Below are positions 1-13,520 of a stretch of 64,000 bases of DNA, piece by piece. A program made the position numbers and the translations under genes. The DNA is taken from the NCBI GenBank assembly GCA_013397935.1, contig VZRN01005835.1:1269690-1333689 (forward strand). Direction: 5' to 3'. Source of the stretch: Dasyornis broadbenti. Lineage: Eukaryota > Chordata > Aves > Passeriformes > Dasyornithidae. How positions within the stretch are numbered: the first letter of the stretch is position 1; the number at the start of each line of letters is the position of its first letter. A model generated the notes under the pieces. It worked only from the letters and a program-made list of their open reading frames with translations. It was not told where the DNA came from and ran no database searches.

Positions 1-229
1 TTTTAAAAACCAAAACCTAAATCACCCACCCAAAACCAGAAGGGTAAGGTGGGTAATAGACATGCAGCAACATTTCTTCATTCATTAAATGCGTACATAA
101 TTCCTCATAAGAATAAGTCTACAGGAAATGTTTTGTTTTTCCTGGAGCTTCTTCTGCAACATATAGCTCCTCTATGGAGGCTGCAGCTTGTTAGGTTCTT
201 AGCCATTCACGGCTATACACTACCTGTCA

Positions 230-365
230 TGTCCCAAACCGCATCAATTTATGACTCTGATTCATGTTTTTGGGAGCAGTTTGAGAGGTTTTGCAACCAA
301 TTTATTATTTTGGCAGGTGTTTACATGACAGCTGATTTGTATCATGATATTTCTAACCATTAGCT
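230..365. promoter_or_regulatory. Possible conserved non-coding element
   Basis: Complex, repeat-free sequence (CCGCATCAATTTATGACTC, then TTTGGGAGCAGTTTGAGAGG, ending TTCTAACCATTAGCTG). A 104-codon plus-strand frame across it has no recognisable motif. Candidate only. Confidence 0.18.
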
Positions 366-3300
366 GAAAACAAAGTTTTATTTCCTGTACTTTTTTCCAA
401 AGAGAACCGATTAAGGCAAGAAAACTCCTGCTCCAGCAGAGGCAGAAAAGAACAAGTTTGATTCTCTGCAGTATTTGAAAAACAGGTCAACACAGAACCT
501 TCAGATAACTAAGATCACTGCTCTACAGCCTTCTAGAGGTAAACAACACCAGGCTCCAGAGAAGGGTGAGTCTTCCAAAAAAGTGCAGGAGGGCTGATGC
601 ACCAGAGGCCTCCCATCTGCCCAGCACACCTTCAACCCTGCCACATCACAGCAAAACCTCAGGGAACATGATCCAACCCCACAGATAACCTCAAAGCACA
701 CATTTGCCTTTCTCCCAGGGAGCAAAATCCAAACAATCCTCTTCCTGCACTGCCTGTTTGGATGGATCTTAGTGCAAAAACCCCTTTTGGATGATATTAA
801 AGAAACTTTAAATTGTGGAGCGATTAGCATAAGATTGATAAGCTTAATACTACATCCATCTTGAAATTTTTGGGGTGAGGAACCACAGGGGGAAAAAAAA
901 CAAAGAAAGGAAAACTGGAAAACTACACTCTTTCTGTACAGGACTTAACTTCTGGTCATGAACAAAGCATAGTAAAAGCCTTCCTCTGTGATTCCCACCC
1001 AGCCTCTATGGAAGTAAAACAAATTAGTATTAAAAAGGACAAGCAGAATATAACTGCATTAATATTGCAGAAAACTTCAACTCCTTGAATTTTGAAACCA
1101 ATACAAGCAGAATTCTAACACAATGCTGTAATTTGTTTAGTAAAAAGCAATAGCTTTAAATTTTTGAACAACAACTTTGCTTTATTGAAAATTAAACTTA
1201 AGAATCCACTAAATCTGAGGTGCATCAGCTTTACAGTCATTACTAAGAAGTGCAGGTTTAATTCCATGCCCTGTACTTACAGTGAAAGAAAATCAAGAGC
1301 TCACTGTCAATAAGTCAACACAAGCCACACAAATTCTAGCAGCAAGATCACTGTCAAGCACACAATTATATGCAGCCAATTTGCATTCTACACGTAGTAA
1401 GAAAAGTGCAGTAGTTTTGCAGTTGTAGCCCAATTTCAAACCTTCAGTTTCAAATATTAAGAAATGCAATACCTAAAGGTGAAAATTGGCTGACATTGTA
1501 AGACAAGCTACTGATTTTGCTGGTTTACTGGAAGATCGTTAGGCTCGAAAGGTTAAATGGCAGTTGAATTAGGACCAGATTGTTAAAATTTGATTTAGGA
1601 GGCACTGTATTTCGTATTGCATGGTGAACAATGTGTGGGTGTTAAAGTCAGTCAATCTCTTGAACAACCAGCCTCTTCTGTAGACGGAAAAAGCAATCAC
1701 AGTTTGTTAACTGAACCATTTTAATGTTTTCCATCCTTACAACATTCATCCTTTCTAACATACATAAAATATTTCCCGCATAAAGTAAAGAATAACCTTA
1801 ATAATATGGCAAGGAATTAGTTCATTATATTAGTTACTAGTTTGTCTTGATTAAGAGTTAGAGTTAATTATAACATACAAGAGTAGGAGTCACGAAATAT
1901 GTCAGATTTAATGGCTTCTTGAAAATTGCAACATAATATTGGTATGGCTGGTAATACTGAAATTATGTGGCCTCTAAAACATGGATCACATGAAAGACTA
2001 GAAAAAATGCCACTAAAATGAGAAATTGATACAGCTAATGTAAGAAGGGTGTTGGGACGAAAATGGAAAAACTGGACAAACTGCAAAGACAAAAAGCTAC
2101 AGGAAAAAAATAAAATTAGGAGACAGATTGAGAATTGGGGGTTTCATACAAAACTGGAAGAACTACTACCTTTCCCTCAAGAAACAGAGAAAGAACTAAC
2201 AGAGGCTGAAAATTAAATTGCAAGAAACAAACAGACCTGACTAAACTAAACTACATCAAAACCAAGAGGAGGCAACTAGACTAAAAGAACAGCTGAAACA
2301 TATTATCCCTGCAACAATTTGACATGAATGAAGCCCAAAAAAAGGGTTAAATAATTTATGTACCAAGGTACAAAAATCCAGCTTGAAGTGTTCAGGAAAC
2401 ACTCAGCCCTGGTGTGTGAAAAGAAGCATCGTCAATCTAACATTGCATATAGTGCCAAGTGCTTTCCACATAGGAAGCACATTCCCTTGGGAGTTTTTCA
2501 GATGCCTTGGTCGCGGGGGTCTGGAACTGCAACACCTCATAAGCATCTCTTCCTCTAAGGCCATTTAATCAAACAAACTCAACACATGGCAAACTGCACT
2601 TCCAGCTCTCATTTAAAAAAAAAAAAAATCAGGAAGATATTGAAACACAACAATATACAGTGTCTGCCATAATTCCAATTTTTTTTTTTTTTGAGAGTGA
2701 CATAAATTAATGCTCCAATGAAAAAATAATTACAGTAGTCACTGTTCTAAAGCTCTGAATATCAGATTGTGGACAGCAGGATCAAACTGGTGCAGAGAAT
2801 GTGACACTTTCACCAAATCAGACCCTACCCAGCTGCAATTTCTGCATTTTCTTCAGTACAAAAGGTCATTCACTTTTCCTGTATGCAGTCAGTATGCAGT
2901 AGGCAACGCTATTACAAGAGACAGCAGGTGCTCTGCTACCAGTGAGGGAAAAGAGCCATGGAAGGTACGGCACATGCTGTACCATTTGAAAAAGCACCCT
3001 TTGAGACATAATTGCACATATATTCCAATTCCACCTTCAGCAAGCAAAGAATCCGTAAAAGAGATTTAGATATTTTTGTTTGTATTCACCACCTTTCAAG
3101 CTGCTGTTTTCTCTGGGCACCTTTCTTTCCCTGACCCTTACTGATCACCTTGCCCCACGTTTTACATTAATTAGCAGTATTCCATTCACGTTCCTGCCAA
3201 AAAAAACAAAATATTTTCTAAGCATCCAGTAGTCACAAATGCTGTTAGAGCATGATTTAGCAGCATATTCATCTCACATTTGGGAATCTCAGCAGTTGAA

Positions 3301-6300
3301 GGAGCACTTCCATCAACTGCTGCTACTATGCCAGATACTGTCTAGGTAGCATCCCATGCAAAGCATGGAAGAGGGATGCATACCAGCCTTCAGTACCTGG
3401 AAAACAGACCTATTCTCTTGTTTGGCTCTCAGTTGCAGCAGCAAAGCAGAAGTACACACGGTACAACTGAGTCTACTATTAATGAGCACGAACAAATAGA
3501 ACCAAGAGACTTCGAGACCTGAAATGGCTCAGTCAAACTGCCGCCTTCCTGAAGTTTCTGAGGAATAAAGAACAGTGTATCATATTCCAGCACTGTGGTA
3601 ATCCTTAATTATCCACAACCTCTCTCCATGTAGAAACAAGCATCTGAAATAATACTGTCACTAGTATTGTTGTAACCATCATAATTAAGCACATTTAAGG
3701 TAGCTCTGCTCTATTTCACATTTGTTTCTTCTCCCAAAGGATGTTACTCCACCTTGCCACTGGTAGATTGCAATGAACTACTTTTCAAGTTCATGAGATC
3801 ATGAAGTGGGATTTCCAATGCTTTAGAATATGTTCTCCCTCACAAAAAAAGCCAAACCTACAACCAAAAAAAATCCACAAAACACAAAGAACACAAGAGC
3901 ATTTATCTCTAATAAGCCTATAACCCTGTCCTGAAAATCTGTAGTCCTCTGAAATGCTCCTACGCTATCCAGCCAAAGATACAAGATTCCTAGTTTGACA
4001 AAAAATACTGTCTTTTTAATAATTTCAATACTCATGTTCTTCTTGGTTTATTTTGATTAGCCATCTCTCTCATTTATCTTCAATACACTTGATGTACTAA
4101 AGCACACTGAATTTTATCTCTGTGGAGTACATATTTTTTATCTCCATAAATATATTTAGCACATACTTTATTTTCCATCTTCCGCTGCTTTATCATTCAG
4201 TCTTATCCTTGAAGAAATAACCTCAATTCTATTATTTAATCAGTCTCATGACATCCGAAAACAAGTGTTTTAATTATGTGAAAAACTGTCTTTCATCCAC
4301 TTAGTTCATTCTCTCATTTTAACATGTTTCGTACTATTTGGACACTTTTTCCACTGAAGAGAATATTTAACATAATGAGTTTGCACACAGTGTATGCACA
4401 CCTCACTCATCTACGAAGTCAACGCAACACGCAGCAATGCCGAGATTAAATTTGAGTTCTCATCTCAAATATGTCCTATACTAAGGGCATAACCCTAAAG
4501 ACCTTCAGTCCACAGCACTCTCAGTGAAGTCAAAGTGAATGACATCTGGGAATAGTTTGGGGAGCCTTATACCTTATCTGCCTCTCAGTTATTATAACCT
4601 ACATTACTGGTAGACAACAAGGAAATCACACACAAACTGTAAGCTGATGTATTGCTGACATGAAGTTATTAAATTAAAATAAACAGAAATTCTTTGGCAT
4701 AGAATTTTAACTAACAACGCAAGGTGAACTGCACTACAAAACTTTCATCTTAAGTAAGACTACAAGCAAACAAAGCTGCACATTTATATACAGCTCAACC
4801 GCAAAATCTAGTGGCACCAATAAGGACAAAAAACCCAAGATAACCATGTGATACAGTAATTAGTATCAACAGGCAGGAATGTTGTTTTTGGCACCATGCG
4901 CTATTCCAAATAGAGTTCATAGTGAAGTCAATGGGCTACATTTGCTGAACTTGATTATCATTTAGATCTATAATTTGAAAGAATGACAGTAACATTCACA
5001 ATTCCTCTTAAAATTTTCAAAGAAAAAAGATACATTGACCCTGATTGCAAGATAAAGTTGCCTAAATTATGCCATTGGAGAGCTTTGCTTAAACACAGAC
5101 ATTTGCTTAATAGAAAGTTAAACTGAACTAAACTTGGAAAAATTGAAGTTTGTTTACTCTGTATTAACTTGGATTTACAATAGAATAGACTCCTTTGCCT
5201 ACCAACACAGTCAGTGTTATAGAATTCTAAAAACATGTTCATTCTTTAAAGAAGAACTAAAAATTGCATTTTTTATTTACGATAAGACTTATGTGAAGTA
5301 CAAATGACACTTTTTGAATGAATCAAGATTCAGTTAATACAGAAAAACTCCTTTTCTTTATACCTATGGACTTTTGAATCTCACTTTACCAGGTCTCAGC
5401 ATATCAAGGTTTTATCAATAATGAAAAGTTTCTAAATATTGTTCTGAGCCAGCTTTAAGAGGCATCCTGACCAGAGTAATAAAATCTCATATTGATTATT
5501 GAATTCAAGGGATGTGTCACTGCCTTCATCACTGAGGACGTGAAGGAATTTAAGGAAGATTACTGAGGTATCTACACGTCTAGCTAGTGCTTGCCAAGTG
5601 ATATTCCTTTTAAAGAGGCCCTTTTCTTTTCTGTTTTTAATTAATGGAGGAATCAGAGTCAGAAGATCTCACCACGATGGCAAATTATCCAGAATTGTTG
5701 TGAGAGTAGTTGAGAGAACAGTCTTGACCTTTCTTCCAATTCCTAATGAATGTTTGCATTGATACACACAAATGAACCGTCAAGTGGCCATCATGTTGCT
5801 CACTATTTACACTGCTATTGAGCTTGAAAATTGTTAGGAAGCAGCTCTCCTTGATCTCTTCTTTCTGGAAGTGCAAGTGTGTTACACATCAGCAAAGCTA
5901 ATCAGAATTTAGGCTCCCTTACAACCTACTGATCTGGACAGTGTAAAACACCTCATTAAAATGGTCTGCCAAGTTCTAGCCAGAATCCGAAGCCTCCATG
6001 GTTCCTGAAAAGTGGCAAGGTCTAAGGTGCAACCACAGCCTGCAGATCTCAATTCCAAAAAACAAGCAAAAAGAGCTGCCTGAGACAAAAAGCGAACAAA
6101 CCAATAAAAAAAAAAACCTACCCAAAAGCACCCAAAACACACCACAAACACCACCTATGTATACACATACCTGATCTTCTAAGAAAAATAAAATGCTATC
6201 CATTTTCTTTGTTTTGAGCAGTTAAAAGTACTGCATTTACTCAGTCTTATGGAATGTCTCACTCTAAAGTTCTACTCCATCCATGTGTAAATGTTTGCTT

Positions 6301-9072
6301 GCTTACTTACTGAACTTGAAGATCTTCCTATTTCAGAGTGGGAGAAAGAAATAAGAAAAAGCTTTTCCTCTAATTTGTCTTTTTCTTTTTAATTTGAAAT
6401 GGAAAAGGCCATTTACGACAAAATATACTGGGGATATATTACGGCAAGGGAATGAAACAAATGTGAACACCTGACTGAACATTTCTAAAGTTTAATTTAT
6501 TTTAAAGCACTGCCAAAAAGCAACATTTTTTCCCCTTGACATTATTCTCCAATTCATACTTAAGTATGTCTTTTATAATTCTGAAAGGAATAACAGCCAG
6601 CAATACATCAAAATGAAAGCTGCAGTTTCACATATTCCATTTTCCCATTTTACAAGCCACAACAATATTACTTAATAGGCAAGAGCTGGCCTCCAACAGT
6701 TTTCTATCCACTTTGGATCAGAAAATATATATTCCTGAACAAGCAGAACATTTGAGTATTTACAGCTTTGGAACTCCTGCAAGACTGGAAAGAAAGGAGA
6801 AGGAGCTAGTAACATTTAAGAACAATACTTGAGGAGACATTTCACACAGTTCCATATTTCACTGGTTGTTCTAAGGAAAAAAAAGAAACAACAATAACCC
6901 CCTTGTTTTTCTGAAAAACAATAAATATTTAGAAATTCCCCTTGGGGACAATTTCAAGCAATAAACAAAAATCACATACAAGTCTCAATACCAGGCCTTT
7001 TTTCTTTTAGCTACACAATTCTGAAAGTCACTTCGGACTTTAACAGTAAAGGTTCCTAACTTTAATAGGAAAAGTCTTACAATATATTAGAAGTGGACAG
7101 TGTTATTTTATTTTCCCTACACAAATGGAAAGAGGTGTAGAAAGTCTAAATTTAGAGATCTTAAGCTGACATCAGCAAGATTCCATCGTTCCAGCAAAAG
7201 GGAATTTTGGCCTTGGTGTCAAGTTTCTGTGGAAGTTTACAGGACTGCCCTAGAAGGCAGGACCCACAATTTAAGTCTAGCACCAGGAAAACAAAAAAAA
7301 AAAAAATCTATCATCTTGTTTCAGGCATGAGAACTCCTTTCCGACAAGAGGAAGGACACACATAGGAATAGCACCATTAAAGTGGTGGAATGCAGACTTC
7401 AGTGCAAAACTTCCTTGTCTTTAGTAACCCCTTCCATGAGGCAGAGAGACAGAAGAGGCACATGAAGCAATAAATGGGTCACTCAGAAAATCCTCTTTCA
7501 TGATAACCACAGAGAGATGAAGATTATCGAAGTACAGTTCCCATCTCCTTCATCAGAATTTCTAGCATGGATAAGCCCACTTTTGTTGATTAACGATTTT
7601 TACCCTCTAATGTTTACATACAAATCATGCTGCTTCCTTCATAGGGAGCAAGATTTGGCTTTCAGGTTATATCTTCCTACATAGCAAGCAGGGAACAATG
7701 TTTTAAAATGTGCAACCATGAGCCAGCTTTCAGAGGCAAGCTAAATACTTGGCTTAAGAATATACAGGTGAGCATTGAAATGATCCTCACAAAGACTCTT
7801 TCAATTCTGAGCTTTACACTTAAAAATTGTCACCTTCTAAAAGGAAGGTAGAGAATAAGGCATATAATTTTAAAAACTGAGTATGTAATTAAGAAATCAA
7901 GTAACAAATTAATTACAATTCTACCCCATCTTTAATTTATCTCCTTATGAATTAAAACATGTACTCAAAACCTCTTTTGAAAAATAATTAGAAGAACATT
8001 CCTTCATTCAACAAAAAAGTACATTCAAAATACTGTGGAGTGGGGCTGAAAACATTCAAATTAGCTTGCACGCATGCAAAAAAAGGTATCTTTAACTGCC
8101 ACATAAATAACAGGGAATCCAAACATCTTAGAAGAATACTAATGATTTTGTCGTCTTCCAAAACTTGAACAGGAAGTAAGTCAGACATCTATCCAACTTA
8201 TTTCCATCACCAAGCAGAAAGAAACTGGAAACATTTCCCTACAAACTGAATTCAGTCTGAATTAAGTTTTCCAAAGTGAAAATAGTGATATAGAGGCTTA
8301 AAAAGGCATAGACAGTTCGCAGATCAGACAAAAAAAATATTTGCATCTGCTATGGAACTGGGGCATGGGGGAGCACAGACATTCAAAAATTAGACTCTCC
8401 ACAAATAAAATGATTTAAAAGGCAAATAAAACATTCCTGTCCATGGTACTGTTGATCATGGTCTCATGCCACTTAAAGGGTTCATTCGACCTGGCTGAAC
8501 ACCAAAATAATGTATCAGTGAATAAAAAAGGACACATTGTTGAAAAAGGTATGAAAGCTCATCCTACCTTTTGGTTTGAAATTTCATCAGGATTGGGAGG
8601 GAGCAGGCACAAGGGAACACGACCTATTGCTTCAGACAGTAAAAGATCTGTTGTTCCCAACAGAGACATTCAGGACATTTCGGATATGAATGTACTTAAA
8701 AGCAGACGCACACCAGCATGTGACCCCTTGTAATGAAAAAGTTGTCAGACTAAAACTATCAATACACACAGAAATACAATAGACCAGTGGAACAGAATGG
8801 CCCACCTGCACATCTTTTAGAGTTTATTATATTATATGCAATCTTTCTGAAGTTTAGCATTAGGTCAATGTGTGCTACAGTCTGAAGCAAGCAAAGCGGT
8901 TGGTAGCTACCTGTATAATCTGAACAGGGAAAATTTGTTCAGGTGATAGACAAAGCTTTTGTGTCTGTCTTCAAGAAACACATTTTAACTCGTGTCAGAG
9001 TAGACAGGGGAGAACACCGAGTCTTCGCTGACAGGGAAGGAAGAGAAATTCTGAATCCACAGTGCCTATTTT
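366..9072. other. Unique A+T-rich DNA without a supported gene
   Basis: Apart from short homopolymers (2617-2629 A, 2681-2692 T) I see no repeat family or convincing exon. Open frames of 60-109 codons are scattered on both strands as expected by chance. Two minus-strand exon-like spots (near 5990 and 6311-6327) are discussed under findings. Confidence 0.55.
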
Positions 9073-9410
9073 AGAACTACAGAATTCCAGGCTGCAAGGG
9101 ACCCCAAGGATGATTAGGTCCAACCTTTCTTGGCAGAAGCACAACCCAGACTAGAGGGCTCAGCAACCTGCCCAGCTGAATTTTAAGTGTCCAGAGTTGG
9201 AGAAACCACTACTTTCTTGGGGATATTATTCCAACTAATTGATCTCATTGTAAAAAATTCTCCTCTTGTGCTAGTAGGAATCTCCCCAGGAGTAACTTGC
9301 ACCCATTAGCTCTCTTCTTTTCCACGATTCCTTGTAAAGAAAGGGTTTCCATCTGCTTTGCAGCCACATACTGAAACGTGGTGACAGTCTCCACTAAGCC
9401 CATCACTAAA
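9073..9410 (-). mobile_element. CR1 LINE fragment, 3' part, diverged
   Basis: The plus strand shows the reverse complement of a CR1 3' region. It starts AGAACTACAGAATTCCAGGC and AAGGGACCCCAAGGATGATT, then AATTTTAAGTGTCCAGAGTT, TCCCCAGGAGTAACTTGCAC and CCACTAAGCC. The order agrees with an older avian CR1 subfamily. It is 5'-truncated, as is usual for CR1, and has no target duplication. Open frames inside are remnants. Confidence 0.8.
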
Positions 9411-9620
9411 ACCTGTCCCTAAGCACCACATCTACACATTTGCTAAATACCAGGTATGGTGGGTCCACCGCATCCCCTGGACAGCCTGTTCCAATGCTGG
9501 TCAACCTAACTTTCCCTATTATCCCATCTAAACTTCCCCTAGCACAACCTGAGGCCTTTTCCCTTATCCCACCACTTCCCACATGCAATTTTCTCCAGTC
9601 TACATTACTGAGCATTTCAA
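9411..9620 (-). mobile_element. Second CR1 fragment, different subfamily, abutting the first
   Basis: The stretch CCTGTCCCTAAGCACCACAT, then CTACACATTTGCTAAATACC and GGACAGCCTGTTCCAATGCT, then AACTTCCCCTAGCACAACCT is the CR1-Y-like part. This part is not continuous with the preceding fragment's subfamily. Both have the same orientation. The right limit is indistinct. Confidence 0.72.
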
Positions 9621-10130
9621 ATAATTCTTTAAAGATTTTAGTGGTAATGTATATGAAGATACTCTTTTTTCTTCCATTCACATCTTTTTAAATAGGCTAA
9701 ACACCTCAAGCTTAGTAGTGACTGTTCAACTGTTAATTATTTTTATGCTACAGGAATTCTGTGTCCTAGTTTCCCAGCACAGTTCTCAACCATAAAATTA
9801 TTTCAAAACATTAATTTTATAACTTAGAGAATAGAGGTGATTTTTCCCACATGCAAGTTTAACTGAAACTGAAATAAGCCAAGCACAATTTATTCCAACC
9901 AGTACCAGAAAAAGCCTAAGATCCCACCCTTCCAACACAATCATACTGTGATCACTGGTGACCACAGAAAGATTCCAAGACAAAACACAGCAAGCACCAG
10001 TATTTTAAAACCATTTTTAAAATCTAAAATGGATCTTGAGAGTGTTCAGCCTGCACCATGGATCAGAAAAGAATGACAAGTAGAAACAAAAACACAGAAC
10101 TCAGGGAACACAGAAGTTCTTCCTACACAC

Positions 10131-10272
10131 CTGATCAAAGTTGCTGTGCTCATTAAAGGGAAATGCAGAAGAGTTTAAAAGTAGTCTAAACAATAACTTG
10201 GCTTCTGGTAGCTGCCATGTGTCCAGCATTCCAGACATTGATCCTAACTCCTTGAAATCTATATAAATCTTC
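10131..10272 (-). CDS. Candidate exon with very good acceptor
   Basis: On the minus strand this 142-bp segment is preceded by a perfect branch-point match (TATTAAC), a long pyrimidine tract (CTTCTCTTCTTG) and TTTAG. It is followed by GATCAG|GTGTGT. Read as 1 base + 47 codons it is fully open. The peptide starts KIYIDFKELGSMSGMLDTWQ, continues LPEAKLLFRLLLNSSAF and ends PFNEHSNFDQ. Read in phase 0 it gives EDLYRFQGVRINVWN and so on, with a TAG stop at 10188-10186, which would make it a terminal coding exon. The first reading follows from one frame of the 16.8-kb candidate and the second from the other. I do not recognise either peptide. The splice signals are the strongest of any candidate in the window. 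It could belong to the PH-like gene, to another minus-strand gene or to a non-coding RNA. Confidence 0.4.
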
Positions 10273-11400
10273 CTAAATACAAGAAGAGAAGTAGGGTTAA
10301 TATATACAAAAAGAGGAAGGACACATCCAGAAAAACCTATACCACCCTAACACTTCTTCCCATTTCATTGTCTTTCTTCAGTTATTTTCATTTATTAAAA
10401 AAGAAAATAATTACATTTCCTTGTTGCTGCATGTACCCCAAAGAATTAATCAGTTTATTAAGCGGCATGGCTCAAGATGGCAATACATGATATTAAAATC
10501 ACGTTCATTGAACAGGGAGCTATCAAAGCTTTGATAAAACCCAGACCAAGTAACACTGATTCCTCACCAGACTATGGACCAGAACGTCCTCCTCAAACAC
10601 AAAAAACTCATCAGTAAAAACTGATGATATACTCTATTTCTTTCTCTAAAATGCCAAACAGGTTGGCCTTACTGAATTGTGTTACTGCCTTGGACTATGC
10701 TGACATTAATCCTCAAAATGTCCCATTACAGTTTAAGTGTTTATTTAAGCTTTCTATATATCTAGGAGATAGCCATAAAAATCAAAGACTGTGTCAGCTA
10801 AAAATAGTTCCATCTACTAATTTTGAAACGGTGGGGTGTCCCTGGCTATTTAAATTAGGGGTGTCTCCTCCTTCTACTTCAACCGTGTAGCACATCAACA
10901 AACCTACATCATCCAGGTAACTCCTACAAAAAAAGTGATACTACTGCATGCCATGATCCCTACTCCAATGAAATCAAACCACCTGAGGCAGGTAGGACAT
11001 AGGAGCTTGTCACACATCCCATGCTGCACTGGTATCTGCAATGCACTTAACAGAAATAGAATTAATTGCAATTCTCTAAAGAGCTGATCCATTAGCACTT
11101 GTGTGTTAGCTGTGAGAAAAAGGAGCCATCAGGGGTAATGCTCAGGCATATCTTCTCTCATGGGAATACTTCAGAAGGTTTTTATATTAGGAAGGCTTTT
11201 ATATCCTTCTGAAGCAGTACACAGACATCCATTTTTGTTTCAGGAGCTTTTGTGTTCCACATTTGTTCTAGTCTTTATAAATATTGCTCTAAAGAAAAGG
11301 TCAATGGCAAAAGTCTACAGATACATTCAATATCAGGCAGACATTTTAAACAGTGAGGGGAGCCAAAGTCTAAGAACTTGAGTAAGACCAAAAGCCAGAT

Positions 11401-11560
11401 GCATGTGATTAAAAAAACAAAACAAAAACAAACCACCGCACACACACACAAAAAAAAAAATCAACCACCAAATCCCACACAAAACAAAAATTCACTACCA
11501 AAAAACCCCACTACAATGTTAAAACTAAATAAAAAAATTGGCTAAAAAAAAAAAGTCACC
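11401..11560. repeat. Low-complexity A/C-rich stretch with (CA)6
   Basis: Almost free of G on the plus strand, with short A runs and CACACACACACA at 11439-11450. No gene is seen in it. Confidence 0.85.
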
Positions 11561-13229
11561 CACAAGACCACATAACCAAACTCTCCGAAACCTAGCAATT
11601 GTTTTAATGTATAAAGTCTTCCATTGTCTCCTCCTTTCTACAAAGGAAAATAGAGCATGCATTATTTCAGCTACAGATGCTTTTCCCCACTTTTCACTTC
11701 TTCTGGACGTCTTTTAGATAGCTACAAAAAAGTTCTAAGTATGCCAGTTTTCTACTAATCTAGGTAACATATTCAGTTTCAAAAAAAATTATTTAACTTA
11801 CCCTAAAAAGCTAAAGTTTGGTTAATATCCTGGCCAATCCTTGACTGTGGCTAATGCTACTAATCTACAAGCAGGCATATAATGGCAAATTTCGAATTTT
11901 TCTAATGAAAAACTCCACTGTACTGTGCAAGTGGGTGAAAATCATACTATAATATAGAGTAAAATAAAAAAATTAGGAAGGTAAAGAGTTAACAAGTTTG
12001 TTACGTCTGATTTCTAGCAAACTTGGTAGATTAATCAGAAGCACTGGTGTGGCATGCATTACCTTTCTTTTAGAAAGGGTTTACAAGGTCCTTGGCCAAT
12101 TACTCGGAAAAATTATACTGCAAAAACATAAAAGGCAAATATCTTCTATTAATAGATGCCTAGGTACAACAGTGTGTATAGCAAGGTGATAACTGAAGGC
12201 AGAGCTAAAGGCTTTCAGTATCCCCACCAAGCAAATGATCAAATATTAAATGAAATGCAGTGCTGAGAAGTGCAAACTGTACATATTTGGCAAAGCACAA
12301 TCACTTTTATCACATTGGACTTAAAATTAGCTCTCACCACTCAGCAAATAAGTTCTGGTAGCACTGTGGAGAATTCAGCTCAGTTCTCAGGGCTGGACAG
12401 AAAAAGAATGAGAATAGTAAATAGTGCTCAGTGGATGTATGGAACAAGAAGGCATCATTTTGCCCTCAACTGTCAGTAGCTGCTGACATCCCAAATGTGA
12501 GGGTAGGAGAGCACTGCAGCCTTTCTTATAAATCAGAGGTATTCAACTTCCTCAGGGAAAAATGAAAATTTTATCTCAGAGTGAGGGAAGGGTAAAAAGC
12601 CCAGCCTTTTTCTTGGCACGACTAGATGCCTGAAGCATGGTTGCCCTTCACTGCTGATCTCCTCAATTTCTTGGTATGCCAACGCTGGAGTCACGATGAC
12701 ACAAAAAACTTCCCCTTCACCCCTACAGCAACCTGGCCATGGCATCTGGGTAACAGCTGGGCCCTTGAGAGGAGTTAAACAGCCCCTCCCTGAGGCACCT
12801 TCCAGCAGCCACAAAACACATCCTAAGTCAACCACACTCAGGCAAGGATGTGGACAGAACAAAACAACCCTTTATGCTTCACCTCCTGAAGGAGCAGATG
12901 ATATGGCAGGCTGGACCCTCTGGCCCTTGAGATCAGCCTGCTCTCAGACCTGAGAGCCACTGCAGCAGCAAGCACTAGAGCTGGTTCGGATCACTGATGC
13001 AACTTCAAGAGCAGCACCCTGAAATGCCTGCACACATTTGCAAAGCCCTCTCCCCCTTGTGCTAAACACAACCTTCACTAATGGGTATGTATGTGGTGAG
13101 GAAAGCAGCCCAGCCCGAAGATCCTTAATGGACTATTGGGCTCCACCCACGAGTTCCTTGGGCTGGCTGCCATCAATCACTTTGCAGCTGCAAGATGTCT
13201 CTGGCTGTACATAGACTCCTCTGGCTTCC

Positions 13230-13520
13230 CTTCTTCTCTCATCAGCCGGCTCATGAAAGTCTAAACCGAGGTTAATCAGCAGCCCCCAGCTTCAAAATCC
13301 CGTTTAGGCCAAGAATAAAAGCGAGTTTTGCCCGCAGTGAATTACTTCAGTGGAGTGTTTTTCCTTGGGATTAGTTAACATTAAAGTAAGATGTTCATTT
13401 GGCTGGTAACCTAAAACTATGATCTGAGGAGATTGCTGCTGCCATCTACTGACAGCTTCCATTATAAACAAAATTTAAAGCAACTTAAACCGAGGTTAGA
13501 GTCTAAAGTGAGACAAACCG
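13230..13520. promoter_or_regulatory. Conserved-looking non-coding block with paired 13-bp repeat
   Basis: TAAACCGAGGTTA occurs at 13262-13274 and again at 13486-13498, identical and including a CpG. The core AACC-GA-GGTT is an inverted repeat. The interval between holds further CpG-containing and homeobox-like TTAATC/GTTAAC motifs and no long A or T runs. This resembles a regulatory element, but conservation cannot be judged from one genome. Confidence 0.3.

Noticed and set aside
1270..1391. Minus-strand open segment ending near a GTAAGTAC donor (CKLAAYNCVLDSDLAARICV...)
   Set aside because: It has an in-frame stop before the donor and no partner exon; two frames are open, as expected by chance.
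7988..8188. Minus-strand frame MSDLLPVQVLEDDK...
   Set aside because: No donor at its end and no acceptor with a pyrimidine tract.
9406..9691. Overlapping 83- and 91-codon frames
   Set aside because: Both lie in CR1 fragments.
11401..11600. Possible nuclear copy of mitochondrial DNA, because of low G on one strand
   Set aside because: No recognisable mitochondrial gene text; it is simple A/C-rich sequence.
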